This document shows positions 7,810-17,062 of a stretch of DNA of 64,000 bases, piece after piece (position 1 is the stretch's first letter; every line of letters begins with the position of its first letter). The notes beneath the pieces were generated by a model that was not told where the DNA came from, ran no database searches, and was given only the letters and a program-made list of their open reading frames with translations. The DNA comes from Bacillus sp. Marseille-Q1617 (GTDB lineage Bacteria > Bacillota > Bacilli > Bacillales > Bacillaceae_B), in the NCBI RefSeq assembly GCF_903645295.1, contig NZ_CAHJXM010000001.1, positions 558,001 through 622,000 on the forward strand. Reading direction: 5' to 3'. The position numbers and the translations under genes were made by a program.

Positions 7810-10245
7810 TTGGGGAAAAGTAAAACAAAGCAACGAAGACCAGATGATTACGTAAGATATGGACCTATTGAACTTGCTAGATTTGGCAAGGAAGTTGTTA
7901 TGCGGAACAACATGACCGATGAAGAACATCAAGACTATATCAATAGTCTTGCAGACCAGTACCAAGAAATAAAAGATAGAATAGACCTACTTGTTAATGA
8001 AATTCGTGATTTAGTGGCAAGTTGCAATCCATTAGCATTATTACAGCAAAGCTATTGGAGTATGTTTATGTCTATGTTAAATAAAACATCTGAATTTCAG
8101 TATGGCTTTGACCAAATGATTGCAGTTCGAATGATAGATTATGTACAAAGTGTTCTTGTTTCAACTGATTCGATAAAAAGTAATGATGAAGAAGGAGATA
8201 CAGATAAGTGGCATTTGATTTATGAAAAAGTTGCTGAGTTGTACAGAAGTATAAGCCATTTTCATATCTGCCACTCAGTTTACTTACAAAAGACAGACCC
8301 AAACTACAATGAAGGTTATAATTCTCTTTATGTACAAGCACAAGAATTAAGAACTACAGTAAGAGGTCAAAGATACCCAGTTTTTGAGTTTCCTCACTAC
8401 CTTGATTTATTATTACCGCATGATGAAGTCTTTCAAGAACTTTTTGGAATAAGCATTGAAGAATTTCTAAAAGGTATTGAGAAAATGCAAATGTCCTTGA
8501 TGTGTGGAATGAACAATTTAATAGAAGATTTAGATCATATGATGGAGAAGACTGCCCCTATAATTGAACAACAATTCGATAATGTTCAGAAAAATTCTAC
8601 TGAAAAAGTGGAAAAATTATTTGAAGAATTGGGTTTAAAGGAAAAAAGAGATTCTTTTAATGGGCGATTTTTTGGATATGATTTATTCGATGTAGAGAAA
8701 GTAACAGGGCTACCTAGAGCATTAATAGAGGAACTATCATGGAATTTGGGTGAAGAAACAAGTTTTTACTCTGATGGTGAATATACAGGTTGGCCATTAA
8801 GAAGGTTACCTATTGAAGAACGTCCTTTTATTTGTATAGAGGACAAGATTTATTGTTTTGAATATTATAGCCTTTTTGATAACTTATACAGGGTAATTCA
8901 AAGATTAATAACTAGGCTTAAACCGGAATACAAAAAAGATTGGAACGAGAAACAAAAACAGGTTTCAGAAGAATTACCATTTGAATTGTTCCGCAAGTTA
9001 CTTCCAAGATTAGAATCCCATAAATCAATTTATTATCAGAGCAATACGGGTAATACTGGAAAAAAACAATGGTGTGAGTGTGACGGGATCATAGAATTTG
9101 ATAGTCATTTAATTGTTATAGAAGTGAAAGCAGGTTCGTTTACCTATACTCATCCTTCAACTGATTTTAGTGCTTTTATTAAATCCATAGAAAATCTAGC
9201 AAAAAAACCTCATGAACAAGCAACTAGATTCATAGAGACCTTAAAAGAAGAGGGGAAAGTAATCGTTTGTAATGAGGAACACGTACCGATAAAAGAATTA
9301 AAATATGATGATTATAGGCATATAACTTCATGTAGTGTTACTATTGATAATTTTAACGAGTTTGCTGCACGGATTGATAAACTATCACCCATTGGGATTC
9401 AACTTGGTGATTTACCGTCATGGAATATCTCAATTGATGAGTTACGGGTTTACGCTGACTACTTTGAATCACCTAGTATTTTTCTTCATTTCTTGGAACA
9501 AAGATTAAAAGCAGCACAATCTCCTGATTTAGAGGTTATTGATGAGCTTGACCATTTGGGCATGTATATTGAACACAACCGCTATCTTAATACTGCCAAA
9601 TTGGGAAATGGAAACCGTATACTATGGCATGGGTATAGGGAAGAATTGGATAATTACTTTTCTTTACTTGTTTTTCCTGACATAGAAAAACCAAAGAAAC
9701 CACAACAGGAAATACCCGTGAAGATGCAAGAAATTATAGACATATTAGAAAAACAAGGAAAAAGTGGATTTACCAGGGTAGCAAGTACACTTCTGGATAT
9801 AGATTTTGAATTAAGAGTAGAGTTAGATAATAAAATGAATACATTATTGGAAAGACAAGCAGATGTGAATAGAATTATGCCATTAAATATCTTTGAAGAT
9901 TCAAAGATTACTCTTATTTGCAATCAAGATGAAATTAGTAATTTCAGAGGGGATAAAGCAAAAGAATATGTATTAGCAACAATGTTAAAACCTAATGATG
10001 ACAATAGATTGGCTTTGTATTTAGACTACAATTCTAAAGGGAAATTGTATAATGTGGATTTCGAATATCTAACTAAGGACGATATACCGCCTGAAAGAGA
10101 AGCAGAACTTATTGAGTTATCGGAAAGGTATGCTCAACAACGAATTCTATCATACAAAAAACAAACTGGAATAAAGAAAATAGGAAGAAATGATCCATGT
10201 CCGTGCGGAAGTGGCTTAAAACACAAAAAATGTTGTGGTAAATAA
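7810..10245 (+). CDS. Large SEC-C motif protein with PD-(D/E)XK-like core
   Basis: An 811-residue protein of unknown function. The C-terminal 22 residues form a SEC-C zinc motif ([19 protein letters not shown]), as in SecA and many proteins of phage-defence or mobile loci. Around residues 418-440 the pattern [19 protein letters not shown] resembles a PD-(D/E)XK or NERD-type nuclease core (D, then E-x-K). The N-terminal 300 residues are helical with no recognised domain. Start is TTG at 7810, chosen because GAGGAGGG lies 6 nt upstream. It lies between the restriction operon and the cyclase genes, in the same AT-rich island. A nuclease role in defence is inference. Confidence 0.7.
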
Positions 10246-10283
10246 AATGTTATAATATTTTACTGTTTTCTTTTATCTTAAAA

Positions 10284-10327
10284 AGCATTGGAAGGAATCG
10301 AATCCATCCAATGCTCATTTTTTTCTG
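10284..10327. terminator. Bidirectional terminator between the SEC-C gene and cyclase B
   Basis: AGCATTGGA (10284-10292) pairs with TCCAATGCT (10307-10315). It is followed by a T run on the + strand and preceded by an A run that serves as the T run on the - strand. It sits between two convergent genes. Confidence 0.75.
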
Positions 10328-10329
10328 TT

Positions 10330-11106
10330 TTATTTGTTCTCTTCTACCCAATTAGCCATACTGAGTCGATGAAAATTACCAGTATAAACTGTCCCATGTT
10401 TAGAGTGGTTTTGCTCTTTAAGCCAATCCTGGAAGGTCTGTTTCTTTTCAGCATTAGCGATGAAGGTGCCAACACTGTCATACACTTTTTTTGTTACACA
10501 AATGGGAAAATTATATTCTTTATTGGCTAAGCCGCACATTTTGGAAGCTCTATTTACTACATCACCCATATAAATGAGATCTTTTATTCCGCTTCCACTG
10601 AAACCTGCTTTGATTACTAAAGCACGTCCTAAAGCTACACCTATTCCGGCTTTTATTTCTTTGAAATCTTTGCCCCACTTTTTTTGGTATTTCAGGTTGA
10701 AAATTTCCATCATTCCATTACTCATTGATGCGGCCTGCATAGCCTCGATAACAGGGGATTCACTACCTTCTTCTTCACCAGCAAACATGGCTGATACACA
10801 ATCCCCTATAATATTTATTTCCTTGCATGTTTTGAAGCTGTTTACGATTGCAACTATTTCGCTGATATAAGACCGGTAAATTCGGGCTAATGTTCTTGAT
10901 TTTCTTCCCTGTGTCTCAATTAGATCAGTAGATCCCCGGAGGTCAATAAAAAATGCCGAACATTTGACATACTTTCCGTTCTTAAAAGTCAAATCATCAA
11001 TTTCTGGAATATCATCGCTCTCTTCATATGTATTCGAATCGCTTAGAATGTCATCAATTCGGGATAAGCTACTTTCCAGATTAAAAATTTTATAATTTGA
11101 TCTCAT
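10330..11106 (-). CDS. Class III nucleotide cyclase B (Pycsar-like, short)
   Basis: A protein of 258 residues, or 261 if it starts at the GTG at 11115, that is mostly one class III nucleotide cyclase domain. Numbering from that GTG, the first metal-binding Asp is D58 (FIDLRGST), the second D105 (IIGDCVSAMF), and the transition-state Asn is N188 in YMGDVVNRASKM. A Lys (K192) takes the place of the Arg usual in adenylate cyclases, as in cyclase A. I prefer the ATG at 11106 because GGGTGAT lies just before it. It follows cyclase A in the same operon. A pyrimidine product (cCMP or cUMP), as in Pycsar cyclases, is inference from context. Confidence 0.75.
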   Translation of the reverse strand: MRSNYKIFNLESSLSRIDDILSDSNTYEESDDIPEIDDLTFKNGKYVKCSAFFIDLRGSTDLIETQGRKSRTLARIYRSYISEIVAIVNSFKTCKEINIIGDCVSAMFAGEEEGSESPVIEAMQAASMSNGMMEIFNLKYQKKWGKDFKEIKAGIGVALGRALVIKAGFSGSGIKDLIYMGDVVNRASKMCGLANKEYNFPICVTKKVYDSVGTFIANAEKKQTFQDWLKEQNHSKHGTVYTGNFHRLSMANWVEENK

Positions 11107-11141
11107 ATTCATCACCCATAATTGATTTGTTTTAAAAGTTT

Positions 11142-12578
11142 CTATTCTAACAATAGAAGCTGGTTTCCTTGGATTTCATTCTTTAGCCCAAGTGCTTTTA
11201 AAATCTTCCATAATTCGAGACGTGTTTCTTGACTAACATTGTGATATTTGCTGCAATACAAAACAGCATCTAAATAATCTCTTTCTTTCCCAAGCGTCTT
11301 TACAATAGTAACGATCAGATCGTTAGAAGGAAACACTAGATAAGGAAGTTTGTTCATTAGTTGTTCAATAATCAATGAATATGCAATAAAGGACTCTTTG
11401 TCTTTAAAATACTTAATCAACTTCCAATAATATAAGTCATTATGGCAATGTGCTGTACTGAGCCCAATTTTGTTACCAATAGTTTCTACTTCTTTCATAA
11501 GCTGAAGAGCTGTTTCTATTGTAAAAGAATCAATATTTTCCTTGAAATATAGGACTTTAACTTCATAGATAGCTTTGTTTCTAGCATATTCAGTTGCTGA
11601 TGAAATCTTTGCTTCCTTTTCTGATAACTCTCTTTCCTTCTTTTCAATAGCAACAACTTTTTGGGCAACCTCCTGCTCTTGTTTTCTTAACTTATTCTCT
11701 CTTTCTATTACAGTTTCAAATTGTTCAAGCAAATTCAAAGTTTTTTGTCGAATATCTTCTAAAATGGTGGTAACGACCTGTTGGTTTTGATTGCTTTCAT
11801 TCTTTTGATTGAGAGTATCGTCTGTTTGTGAACCTGTGGTTATTGTCTCATCAATACAATCTAAATAGTAATCAATAGTCCCGTAGCCTTCATAGATTGA
11901 ATCGCCCTTTATACGGAATCGTTTTTCCCAAATATCTGTTTTCAATCCAGCTGGCATTTTGTTGTACACTCTATTAGAAATGAAAATTTCTCTCTCTAAT
12001 GCCAAATCAGTCAGTTTGCTTGCAACATTAGCGGTTTTTCCTGCCCATACTAAATCTCTTGCATCATCGTCTTCGTGCTTAATCCCGATTGAAGTAGTTA
12101 GTACCCTTCCTGTATCAATTCCAACCCCACATTCAATACTCTTGTTGTTGACATTCGTTTTACATAACGGGTTAAACACATGTTCTACAACTGTAATAAT
12201 TGCACGTGCCGCATTCATTGCTTTAGAAACAGATCCTTCTTCTGCATCGTCAACAAAAACTCCCATTACTCGATCTCCCGCTATCTGTCGCACACTTCCA
12301 CCACTTGAATAAATGCAGATACTCATCGCTCTTGCAAACGCCCGATATATTTTCGCCATGCTTTTTGCTTGAGAACGGTCTGAAAGCTGGGTTGAACTTC
12401 TTATATCCACAAACAGTATGGAACAATTTGTAATAATTAGTCCTTGATTTCTGTCAGGAAGGTCGTCAATGGAAGGAACCGTATCTCCTGTGAAATCATT
12501 CACTTCCATTTCCGTTGTAAAGATACCTTCAATTTTCTCTTTAATTTTGTCTAAGACATCCCAACCCATCATGCTCAT
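11142..12578 (-). CDS. pycC: Class III nucleotide cyclase A with coiled-coil tail (Pycsar-like)
   Basis: A 478-residue protein. The cyclase domain spans about residues 50-240: metal-binding D58 in LFVDIRSST, D102 in QIAGDRVMGVF, then DLVWAGKTANVASKL with N184 and K188. The Lys instead of Arg and the DLVW-x-G context resemble Pycsar pyrimidine cyclases more than ordinary adenylate cyclases. Residues about 285-330 are a coiled coil rich in Glu/Lys. The last 130 residues are helical and unrecognised. Start at the ATG at 12578 with GGTGAGG 6 nt upstream, rather than the GTG at 12590. It is divergent from the membrane effector at 12681 and upstream of cyclase B. A role as phage-triggered second-messenger synthase is inferred from family and context. 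Confidence 0.75.
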   Translation of the reverse strand: MSMMGWDVLDKIKEKIEGIFTTEMEVNDFTGDTVPSIDDLPDRNQGLIITNCSILFVDIRSSTQLSDRSQAKSMAKIYRAFARAMSICIYSSGGSVRQIAGDRVMGVFVDDAEEGSVSKAMNAARAIITVVEHVFNPLCKTNVNNKSIECGVGIDTGRVLTTSIGIKHEDDDARDLVWAGKTANVASKLTDLALEREIFISNRVYNKMPAGLKTDIWEKRFRIKGDSIYEGYGTIDYYLDCIDETITTGSQTDDTLNQKNESNQNQQVVTTILEDIRQKTLNLLEQFETVIERENKLRKQEQEVAQKVVAIEKKERELSEKEAKISSATEYARNKAIYEVKVLYFKENIDSFTIETALQLMKEVETIGNKIGLSTAHCHNDLYYWKLIKYFKDKESFIAYSLIIEQLMNKLPYLVFPSNDLIVTIVKTLGKERDYLDAVLYCSKYHNVSQETRLELWKILKALGLKNEIQGNQLLLLE

Positions 12579-12680
12579 TATTTTCCTCACCCAATCGACT
12601 TTTTTCTACTTCTATTTTAAACTCAAGTGTATAATATTGGAAGAGTTTCTTAAAATGGGAAGAAAAGGGGGAAGGTTTAT

Positions 12681-13274
12681 ATGAACAGTTCAAATAATGA
12701 AAATGTAGAAGTAAATAAAGAAGAGGTAATAGAAACGTTAGATAGGATTAATTTTTGGATTGGAAATTGTGATACAAAAGTTTCTTTTTCATTGGCTTTT
12801 GCGGGAATACTCCTAGGAGGCTTCTTCTCAAGTAGTATAATAACTGGTTCGTTAAACTTACTTATAAAGAAATTGATACGAATGTATAGCATTAATAATT
12901 ATGGGGAAGTGGGAATGGTGTTACTAACTAGCTTTGTCTTGGCGATGTTCTTTTTCTTTATGGCTTTAACCATCACCTACCTATTTAAAGCGTTGAAGGG
13001 TTCGATTGATTCCTCTGTATATAAACAGCCTGGTCTCACTACTGATTCAATAAGTTTTTTTGGAACTATTGCTGGTCAAAGTTTTGATTCATATAAGCAA
13101 AAAGTAATGACCGCTACTTTATTGGAAAAGCAAAATGATCTTCTTTCACAAGTATATATTAATTCAAAGATTTGCCAGAATAAATTTAAACTATATAATA
13201 ATGGACTAAGATACTTGGTAATATCTACTTTACTTTTTGCCATTCTCAATCTGTTCTTTTTATTTATTAAATAG
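12681..13274 (+). CDS. pycTM: Pycsar-type transmembrane effector (PycTM-like)
   Basis: A 197-residue membrane protein. An amphipathic helix is followed by the FWIGNCDTKVSFSLAFAG segment, in which a D-T-K leads straight into the first membrane helix (about residues 34-60), as in PycTM/DUF5706 effectors. Further helices lie at about 78-103 and 176-196. The soluble loop ends in LLEKQNDLLSQVYINSKICQ, the helix before the last membrane segment in that family. In Pycsar systems this protein binds cyclic pyrimidine nucleotides and damages the membrane, killing the infected cell. Start ATG has GGGGGAAGG upstream. It is divergent from the two cyclase genes, with about 100 bp between. The family call rests on topology and motif, not on a search. 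Confidence 0.7.
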   Translation: MNSSNNENVEVNKEEVIETLDRINFWIGNCDTKVSFSLAFAGILLGGFFSSSIITGSLNLLIKKLIRMYSINNYGEVGMVLLTSFVLAMFFFFMALTITYLFKALKGSIDSSVYKQPGLTTDSISFFGTIAGQSFDSYKQKVMTATLLEKQNDLLSQVYINSKICQNKFKLYNNGLRYLVISTLLFAILNLFFLFIK

Positions 13275-13885
13275 ATAATTAAGAACCCCAGTGTTTTTCT
13301 TTGTCAAACTTAAAGTAGTTATGTAAGAAAACAGGTAAAGTAAATTACCTGTTTCAGATTAAATAAATATTTTACACAAATTTTACGCATTGCAATTAAA
13401 AACCTTATTAAGTCAATACTTTGACCGCCATTTCAACCCCGACCATCAGTATCTATGGATGTAACAGTGATTGAGCAATTAAAAACAGCGGTTAAAATAT
13501 TTATTAGTTAAAAATACAATATGAGTGAATACACAGATTTTAGGTGAATTCCACTGCTCTGGTGTATTGACTATGATGGATTATCTACACCTAGCACTCT
13601 GCACATGTGGAGTGTGTGGCGAAGTTGGTTTTGAAATAGAATTTTATTATATATTTATGGGTGCCTGATTCCCTGCGCGTTAACTAACGCATTAACGCGC
13701 AGGGGATCGTGCCTTTTTTGTGTTAATTGCAGCGGGTCAAGTGAAGCCGGAAAGAACTGACAGCGAGATTAAAACCACTGTTAATTATTATTTGCCACTC
13801 CTCACTTTACGTTCTTGAAATGCCCATAATTTGGGTTTACTCCAAATGCTGCAGGGAAGAGGACAAGTAGTGAGGAAGGAGGAGT
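13275..13885. other. Non-coding stretch with two hairpins
   Basis: About 610 bp without a convincing gene. It holds a 10-bp hairpin AAACAGGTAA/TTACCTGTTT (13329-13354), possibly the effector gene's terminator, and a stronger hairpin at 13671-13704. The rest is AT-rich sequence in which I see nothing definite. Confidence 0.6.
13671..13715 (+). terminator. Strong 13-bp hairpin followed by T run
   Basis: CCCTGCGCGTTAA (13671-13683) and TTAACGCGCAGGG (13692-13704) pair perfectly around an 8-nt loop, followed by GATCGTGCCTTTTTT. It is flanked on both sides by GTGCC. It looks like a terminator or a mobile hairpin; no gene directly precedes it. Confidence 0.6.
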
Positions 13886-14362
13886 ATGATGTTTTTTTCT
13901 AATTTTGATGGGATTCAACGAATTGTCGTTATAGCTGTTTTTTCTTATGCTTCACTTGTTATCTTTCTTAGGGTCTCTGGAAAGAGAACACTCTCAAAGC
14001 TAAATGCGTTTGATTTAGTTATAACAATGGCGATGGGGACTACCTTAGCCACTACCATTTTGAATAGAAATGTTACTTGGGTAAAAGGAATAACTGCGTT
14101 TCTAGTTTTAATAGCACTTCAGTATCTTGTAGCCAAGTTAACAGTACGTCTGCCCTGGTTTGAGAACATAATTAAATCGGAACCACAAGTTCTTTTCAAA
14201 GAAGGAGAATTCAAAGAAGAAGCGATGAAGAAGGAAAGGGTTTCTAAAAGTGCAATATTTCAAGCAATGCGCTCTCAAGGCCTTGGATCGATGAAACAAG
14301 TGAAAGAAGTTTTTTTGGAGTCAGATGGCTCCATTTCTGTCATTAAACAATACGAAAAATAA
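13886..14362 (+). CDS. DUF421 (YetF-like) membrane protein, short form
   Basis: A 158-residue DUF421 protein: three N-terminal membrane helices (about residues 10-30, 40-58 and 62-80) followed by a small cytoplasmic domain with the family pattern SEPQVLFKEGEF, ending GSISVIKQYEK. The signature RVSGKRTLSKLNAFDLVITMAMG is at residues 29-51. Full-length YetF proteins are about 210-230 residues (compare 43445-44068), but shorter members exist and this one has intact ends. GGAAGGAGG precedes the ATG. Function is unknown; some family members are linked to sporulation or cell envelope. IS256 copy 1 lies 32 bp after the stop codon. Confidence 0.8.
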   Translation: MMFFSNFDGIQRIVVIAVFSYASLVIFLRVSGKRTLSKLNAFDLVITMAMGTTLATTILNRNVTWVKGITAFLVLIALQYLVAKLTVRLPWFENIIKSEPQVLFKEGEFKEEAMKKERVSKSAIFQAMRSQGLGSMKQVKEVFLESDGSISVIKQYEK

Positions 14363-14504
14363 GATTTATTGAAACAAAAAATTAGAAATTCTATATAGGA
14401 ATGATGGTTTATAAATGTATGTGTAAGGTCTTTTTCTAGACAACAGAAAAAGGACAAAGTACTCTCTGAATATCACCACAATAATCGAGAGGAGTCCTTT
14501 GTCC

Positions 14505-15659
14505 ATGTCCAATGATAACACAAAAAACCTTAATCTTTCTAGTCTGTTAGAGTCCACTATGAAAGAAGTCCTTAAAGAAAAAGTAGAATTCATCCTCCAA
14601 GAAGAAATTAAAGAGGTCCTTAAAAATGAACCTGTGGGACAAAACAACTCTCGGAATGGATATTATCCACGTACGCTGGATACTGTCTATGGACGTGTTG
14701 AAGACCTTGATGTTCCAAGAGATCGTAATGGCGAGTTCCAAACGGAACTCTTCGAGCCTTACAAACGCAGAATGGTGGCTGTTGATGAGCTAGTCATCCA
14801 ATTGTATCGTCATGGCGTTGGGGTTCGTCAGGTCGGTAAAATTATGAAAAGCCTGCTTGGCGACTCTTATTCTCCAGGCACCATTTCCAATGTAACGGAT
14901 ACTGTTCTACAAGATATCCGGGAATGGCAGAACCGTCCTTTGAAAAAACGGTATTGTGCCCTTTATCTTGACGCTTTATTTGTAAACGTTCGTCGTGACA
15001 CGGTTGGTAAAGAAGCTGTCTATATTGTTCTTGGTATTTCGCCGGAAGGAAATCGTGAAGTTCTGGGATTTTATATTGGTGGCAGAGAGTCTTCCAACGG
15101 CTGGAGTGAAATTCTGAATGATCTTCGTGAGCGTGGAGTGGAACAAGTCCTTCTTGGGGTATTTGACGGCTTGTCTGGATTAGAAGATGCATTCCTTCGT
15201 GCTTTTCCAAAAGCGGATGTACAGCGCTGTGTTGTACACAAAGTAAGGAACACGCTTAACAATGCGCGAAAAAAGCATCAACCCGAATTAGCCCAAGATC
15301 TAAAGACTATTTATAAGGCAGACAGTTACGAAGAGGCTCAAGCTGCACTCCAAGAACTGAAGGAGAAGTGGAAGAAAACGTACAAACGAGAATTTGAATC
15401 CTGGGAGAATGACCTTCCTGTACTTCTCACGTTCTTCAAGTATCCTAAAGATGTTCAAAAATACCTTTATACAACAAACCTGATTGAACGTTTAAACAGG
15501 GAAGTCCGAAAGAGACTGAAAACAATGGATAGTCTACCGAATATTGAAGCAGCAGAGAAAATCATTTATATGAATGTGTCAGATTACAATGATCGTTGGG
15601 CTAGAAGAAAATTAAGCGGATTTGGTTTAGCGAAAGATGAGCGTTACGATGAAAAATGA
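14505..15659 (+). CDS. IS256-family transposase, internally shortened
   Basis: A mutator-type DDE transposase that cuts and copies the IS. The acidic residues lie in LYLDALFV, LGVFDGLSG and NLIERLNREV. Compared with the copy at 62273-63448 it lacks seven residues (EEFNDMF) close to the C-terminus through an in-frame 21-bp deletion, and has Pro for Ser in the DLDVPRDR segment. The deletion lies after the catalytic Glu, so activity may survive or not. The ATG at 14505 has GGAGT upstream; a TTG six bases earlier is an alternative. Confidence 0.9.
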   Translation: MSNDNTKNLNLSSLLESTMKEVLKEKVEFILQEEIKEVLKNEPVGQNNSRNGYYPRTLDTVYGRVEDLDVPRDRNGEFQTELFEPYKRRMVAVDELVIQLYRHGVGVRQVGKIMKSLLGDSYSPGTISNVTDTVLQDIREWQNRPLKKRYCALYLDALFVNVRRDTVGKEAVYIVLGISPEGNREVLGFYIGGRESSNGWSEILNDLRERGVEQVLLGVFDGLSGLEDAFLRAFPKADVQRCVVHKVRNTLNNARKKHQPELAQDLKTIYKADSYEEAQAALQELKEKWKKTYKREFESWENDLPVLLTFFKYPKDVQKYLYTTNLIERLNREVRKRLKTMDSLPNIEAAEKIIYMNVSDYNDRWARRKLSGFGLAKDERYDEK

Positions 15660-15671
15660 TAGTGAGCGATT

Positions 15672-15707
15672 TTTCCCCTCCGGAGGCTTCAGCCTCCGGA
15701 GGGGAAA
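15672..15707 (+). terminator. GC-rich hairpin after the transposase gene (copy 1)
   Basis: TTTCCCCTCCGGAGGC pairs perfectly with GCCTCCGGAGGGGAAA around TTCA. It lies inside the IS just after the stop codon and is repeated in copy 2 (63461-63496). It may end the transposase transcript or block read-in. Confidence 0.6.
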
Positions 15708-15922
15708 GGCAACCCCCATTACCCAAGAGAAGTATATATGCAGGGAGTACTCTCTTACACATAATTATTGACACTACCATAGGAATCCTAAAAAGGGATA
15801 TCTCAGTGCCAAAGAGGCTTACGCTTTGACCCTCCGATTAGTTATGGTATTTAGCTGTATGATCTCTAGTGGATTATTAACTCGTGATTAATAATATGAA
15901 TCTTTTTTTAAACTATAGGTAA

Positions 15923-15953
15923 GCGTATCTAAAACAAACAGATACGCTTTTTT
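15923..15953 (+). terminator. Rho-independent terminator remnant
   Basis: AGCGTATCT and AGATACGCT pair around AAAACAAAC and are followed by a T run. No intact gene precedes it on the + strand, so it seems left over from a gene lost to rearrangement. Confidence 0.5.
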
Positions 15954-15956
15954 ATA

Positions 15957-16127
15957 TTATTTACATTGGACTAACGCAATCCCTGCAGGAGCATCTCCGA
16001 CTTTAATCGAATCGATTACTTTTTGGCGTTTCCTATTAATCACTGAAACTGTGTCTTGAAGATTATTGATGACATAAGCAAATTTGCTGTCTTTTGATAT
16101 TGCAACTAGCACGGGGCCATCGCCAAC
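15957..16127 (-). pseudogene. C-terminal fragment of a YVTN-type beta-propeller protein
   Basis: Reading leftwards from 16127, 56 codons end in a stop at 15957-15959. The fragment contains SKDSKFAYVINNLQDTVSVI and later VIDSIKVGDAPAGIAL, the signature of YVTN/NHL beta-propeller blades. There is no start codon or upstream part, so it is a decayed 3' end, probably cut by the rearrangement that brought the island or the IS. Confidence 0.7.
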
Positions 16128-16431
16128 AAGGGAAGGGTGTATAGGCGTTCAAGGAGGTTGACATAATTGATGACTGAAAAGCTTTAAATGAAGAAGATTA
16201 AATCAGCGATAAATCCAGCATCCGTAAATTGGAGGCTTTAAGGGAAGGTTTTCTGGCTTTTAGGGATTGAAAAAAATTTCGGCACGAAGGGCAAATGTTT
16301 TTGATGAAAGGTGCAATTAGCTGTTATCTGAAACAATCTTCAAAATTAGTGCTTGACCAATGTGTGAAGCCCATTTCAAGGTCTGGTTAACGGAGTATTT
16401 ATGATATGGAACGAAAATTCCAGATAGTAAC
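16128..16431. other. Non-coding stretch
   Basis: About 300 bp with an orphan AGGAGG-like site near 16150 but no open frame of note. It marks the change from the AT-rich island to GC-richer sequence. I see nothing else definite. Confidence 0.5.
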
Positions 16432-16998
16432 CTACTGAACTCCCGATAACCCCCGATTTATGAAGTTATACAAAATCCCCGCCATCTCCCCGGGCGTCTT
16501 TTCCAACCCATTCTCCAGCCAATTCTTAATCACATGAATACTTCCGCTCACCAGGAATATATTGATATATTCATACGTTTCCTGATCGATCCGGCTGTCG
16601 GTGATCCAATTTTTGAAGATGAATTCGTGAGTGATCATCATACCTTTTTTCAGGAAGTACATATCGGTGTTCTCGCTTAGGAGGGTGTGGCAGATGTCAC
16701 TTTTCTCGGCGAGGTATTCGAATAGTTTTTCGGTCATTTGCAGGGCCTCTTCTTCTTTAGAAAAGTTGTATTGCCCAAGTGTGCCGACGAGGTCTTCGAT
16801 GAATTCTTCCTCGATAGAATCGAGCAGTTCGTATTGGTTTGGGTAGTGGGCATAGAAGGTGGAGCGGTTGATGTCTGCCGTTTCACAGATTTCTTTGATG
16901 GTGATACTTGAGATCGTTTTTTCCTGCAGCAGTTTCAACAGGCTTTCTTTTAAAACCATTCGTGTATATTGTTTTCGTCTGTCCATTTTTGAGGTCAC
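16432..16998 (-). CDS. TetR/AcrR family transcriptional regulator
   Basis: A regulator of about 188 residues with an N-terminal TetR helix-turn-helix (SSITIKEICETADINRSTFYAHYPNQYELL) and a helical C-terminal ligand domain. I chose the GTG at 16998, which has AAGGA about 8 nt upstream; an ATG at 16986 is an alternative, and the frame stays open upstream to 17079. It is divergent from the MMPL transporter at 17168, with inverted TTGGTTA repeats between them, so it probably represses that transporter and itself. Confidence 0.85.
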   Translation of the reverse strand: MTSKMDRRKQYTRMVLKESLLKLLQEKTISSITIKEICETADINRSTFYAHYPNQYELLDSIEEEFIEDLVGTLGQYNFSKEEEALQMTEKLFEYLAEKSDICHTLLSENTDMYFLKKGMMITHEFIFKNWITDSRIDQETYEYINIFLVSGSIHVIKNWLENGLEKTPGEMAGILYNFINRGLSGVQ

Positions 16999-17062
16999 TT
17001 TCGATGTTCCTTTCTGTCCATTTTTAGCCGTCGAGAGAGATATCCAACATACCGGAATGAAA

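Larger units (their letters stand above)
14403..15778 (+). mobile_element. IS256-family insertion sequence, copy 1 (1376 bp)
   Basis: The element has imperfect terminal inverted repeats of about 25 bp; the inner ten bases (TATGTGTAAG) match exactly. It is flanked by an 8-bp target duplication ATAGGAAT at 14395-14402 and 15779-15786. It is nearly identical to the copy at 62172-63567. Three differences are visible: a 21-bp deletion in the transposase gene near 15636, one extra A in the leader, and a Pro/Ser codon change. A 16-bp perfect hairpin (15672-15707) follows the transposase gene. Confidence 0.95.

Noticed and set aside
10288..10530. 80-codon + strand frame after the SEC-C gene
   Set aside because: It overlaps the terminator and the 3' end of cyclase B, with no ribosome binding site.
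10330..12578. Ordinary housekeeping adenylate cyclases
   Set aside because: Not excluded, but the Lys in place of Arg in the catalytic motif, the pairing and the divergent PycTM-like gene favour the Pycsar reading.
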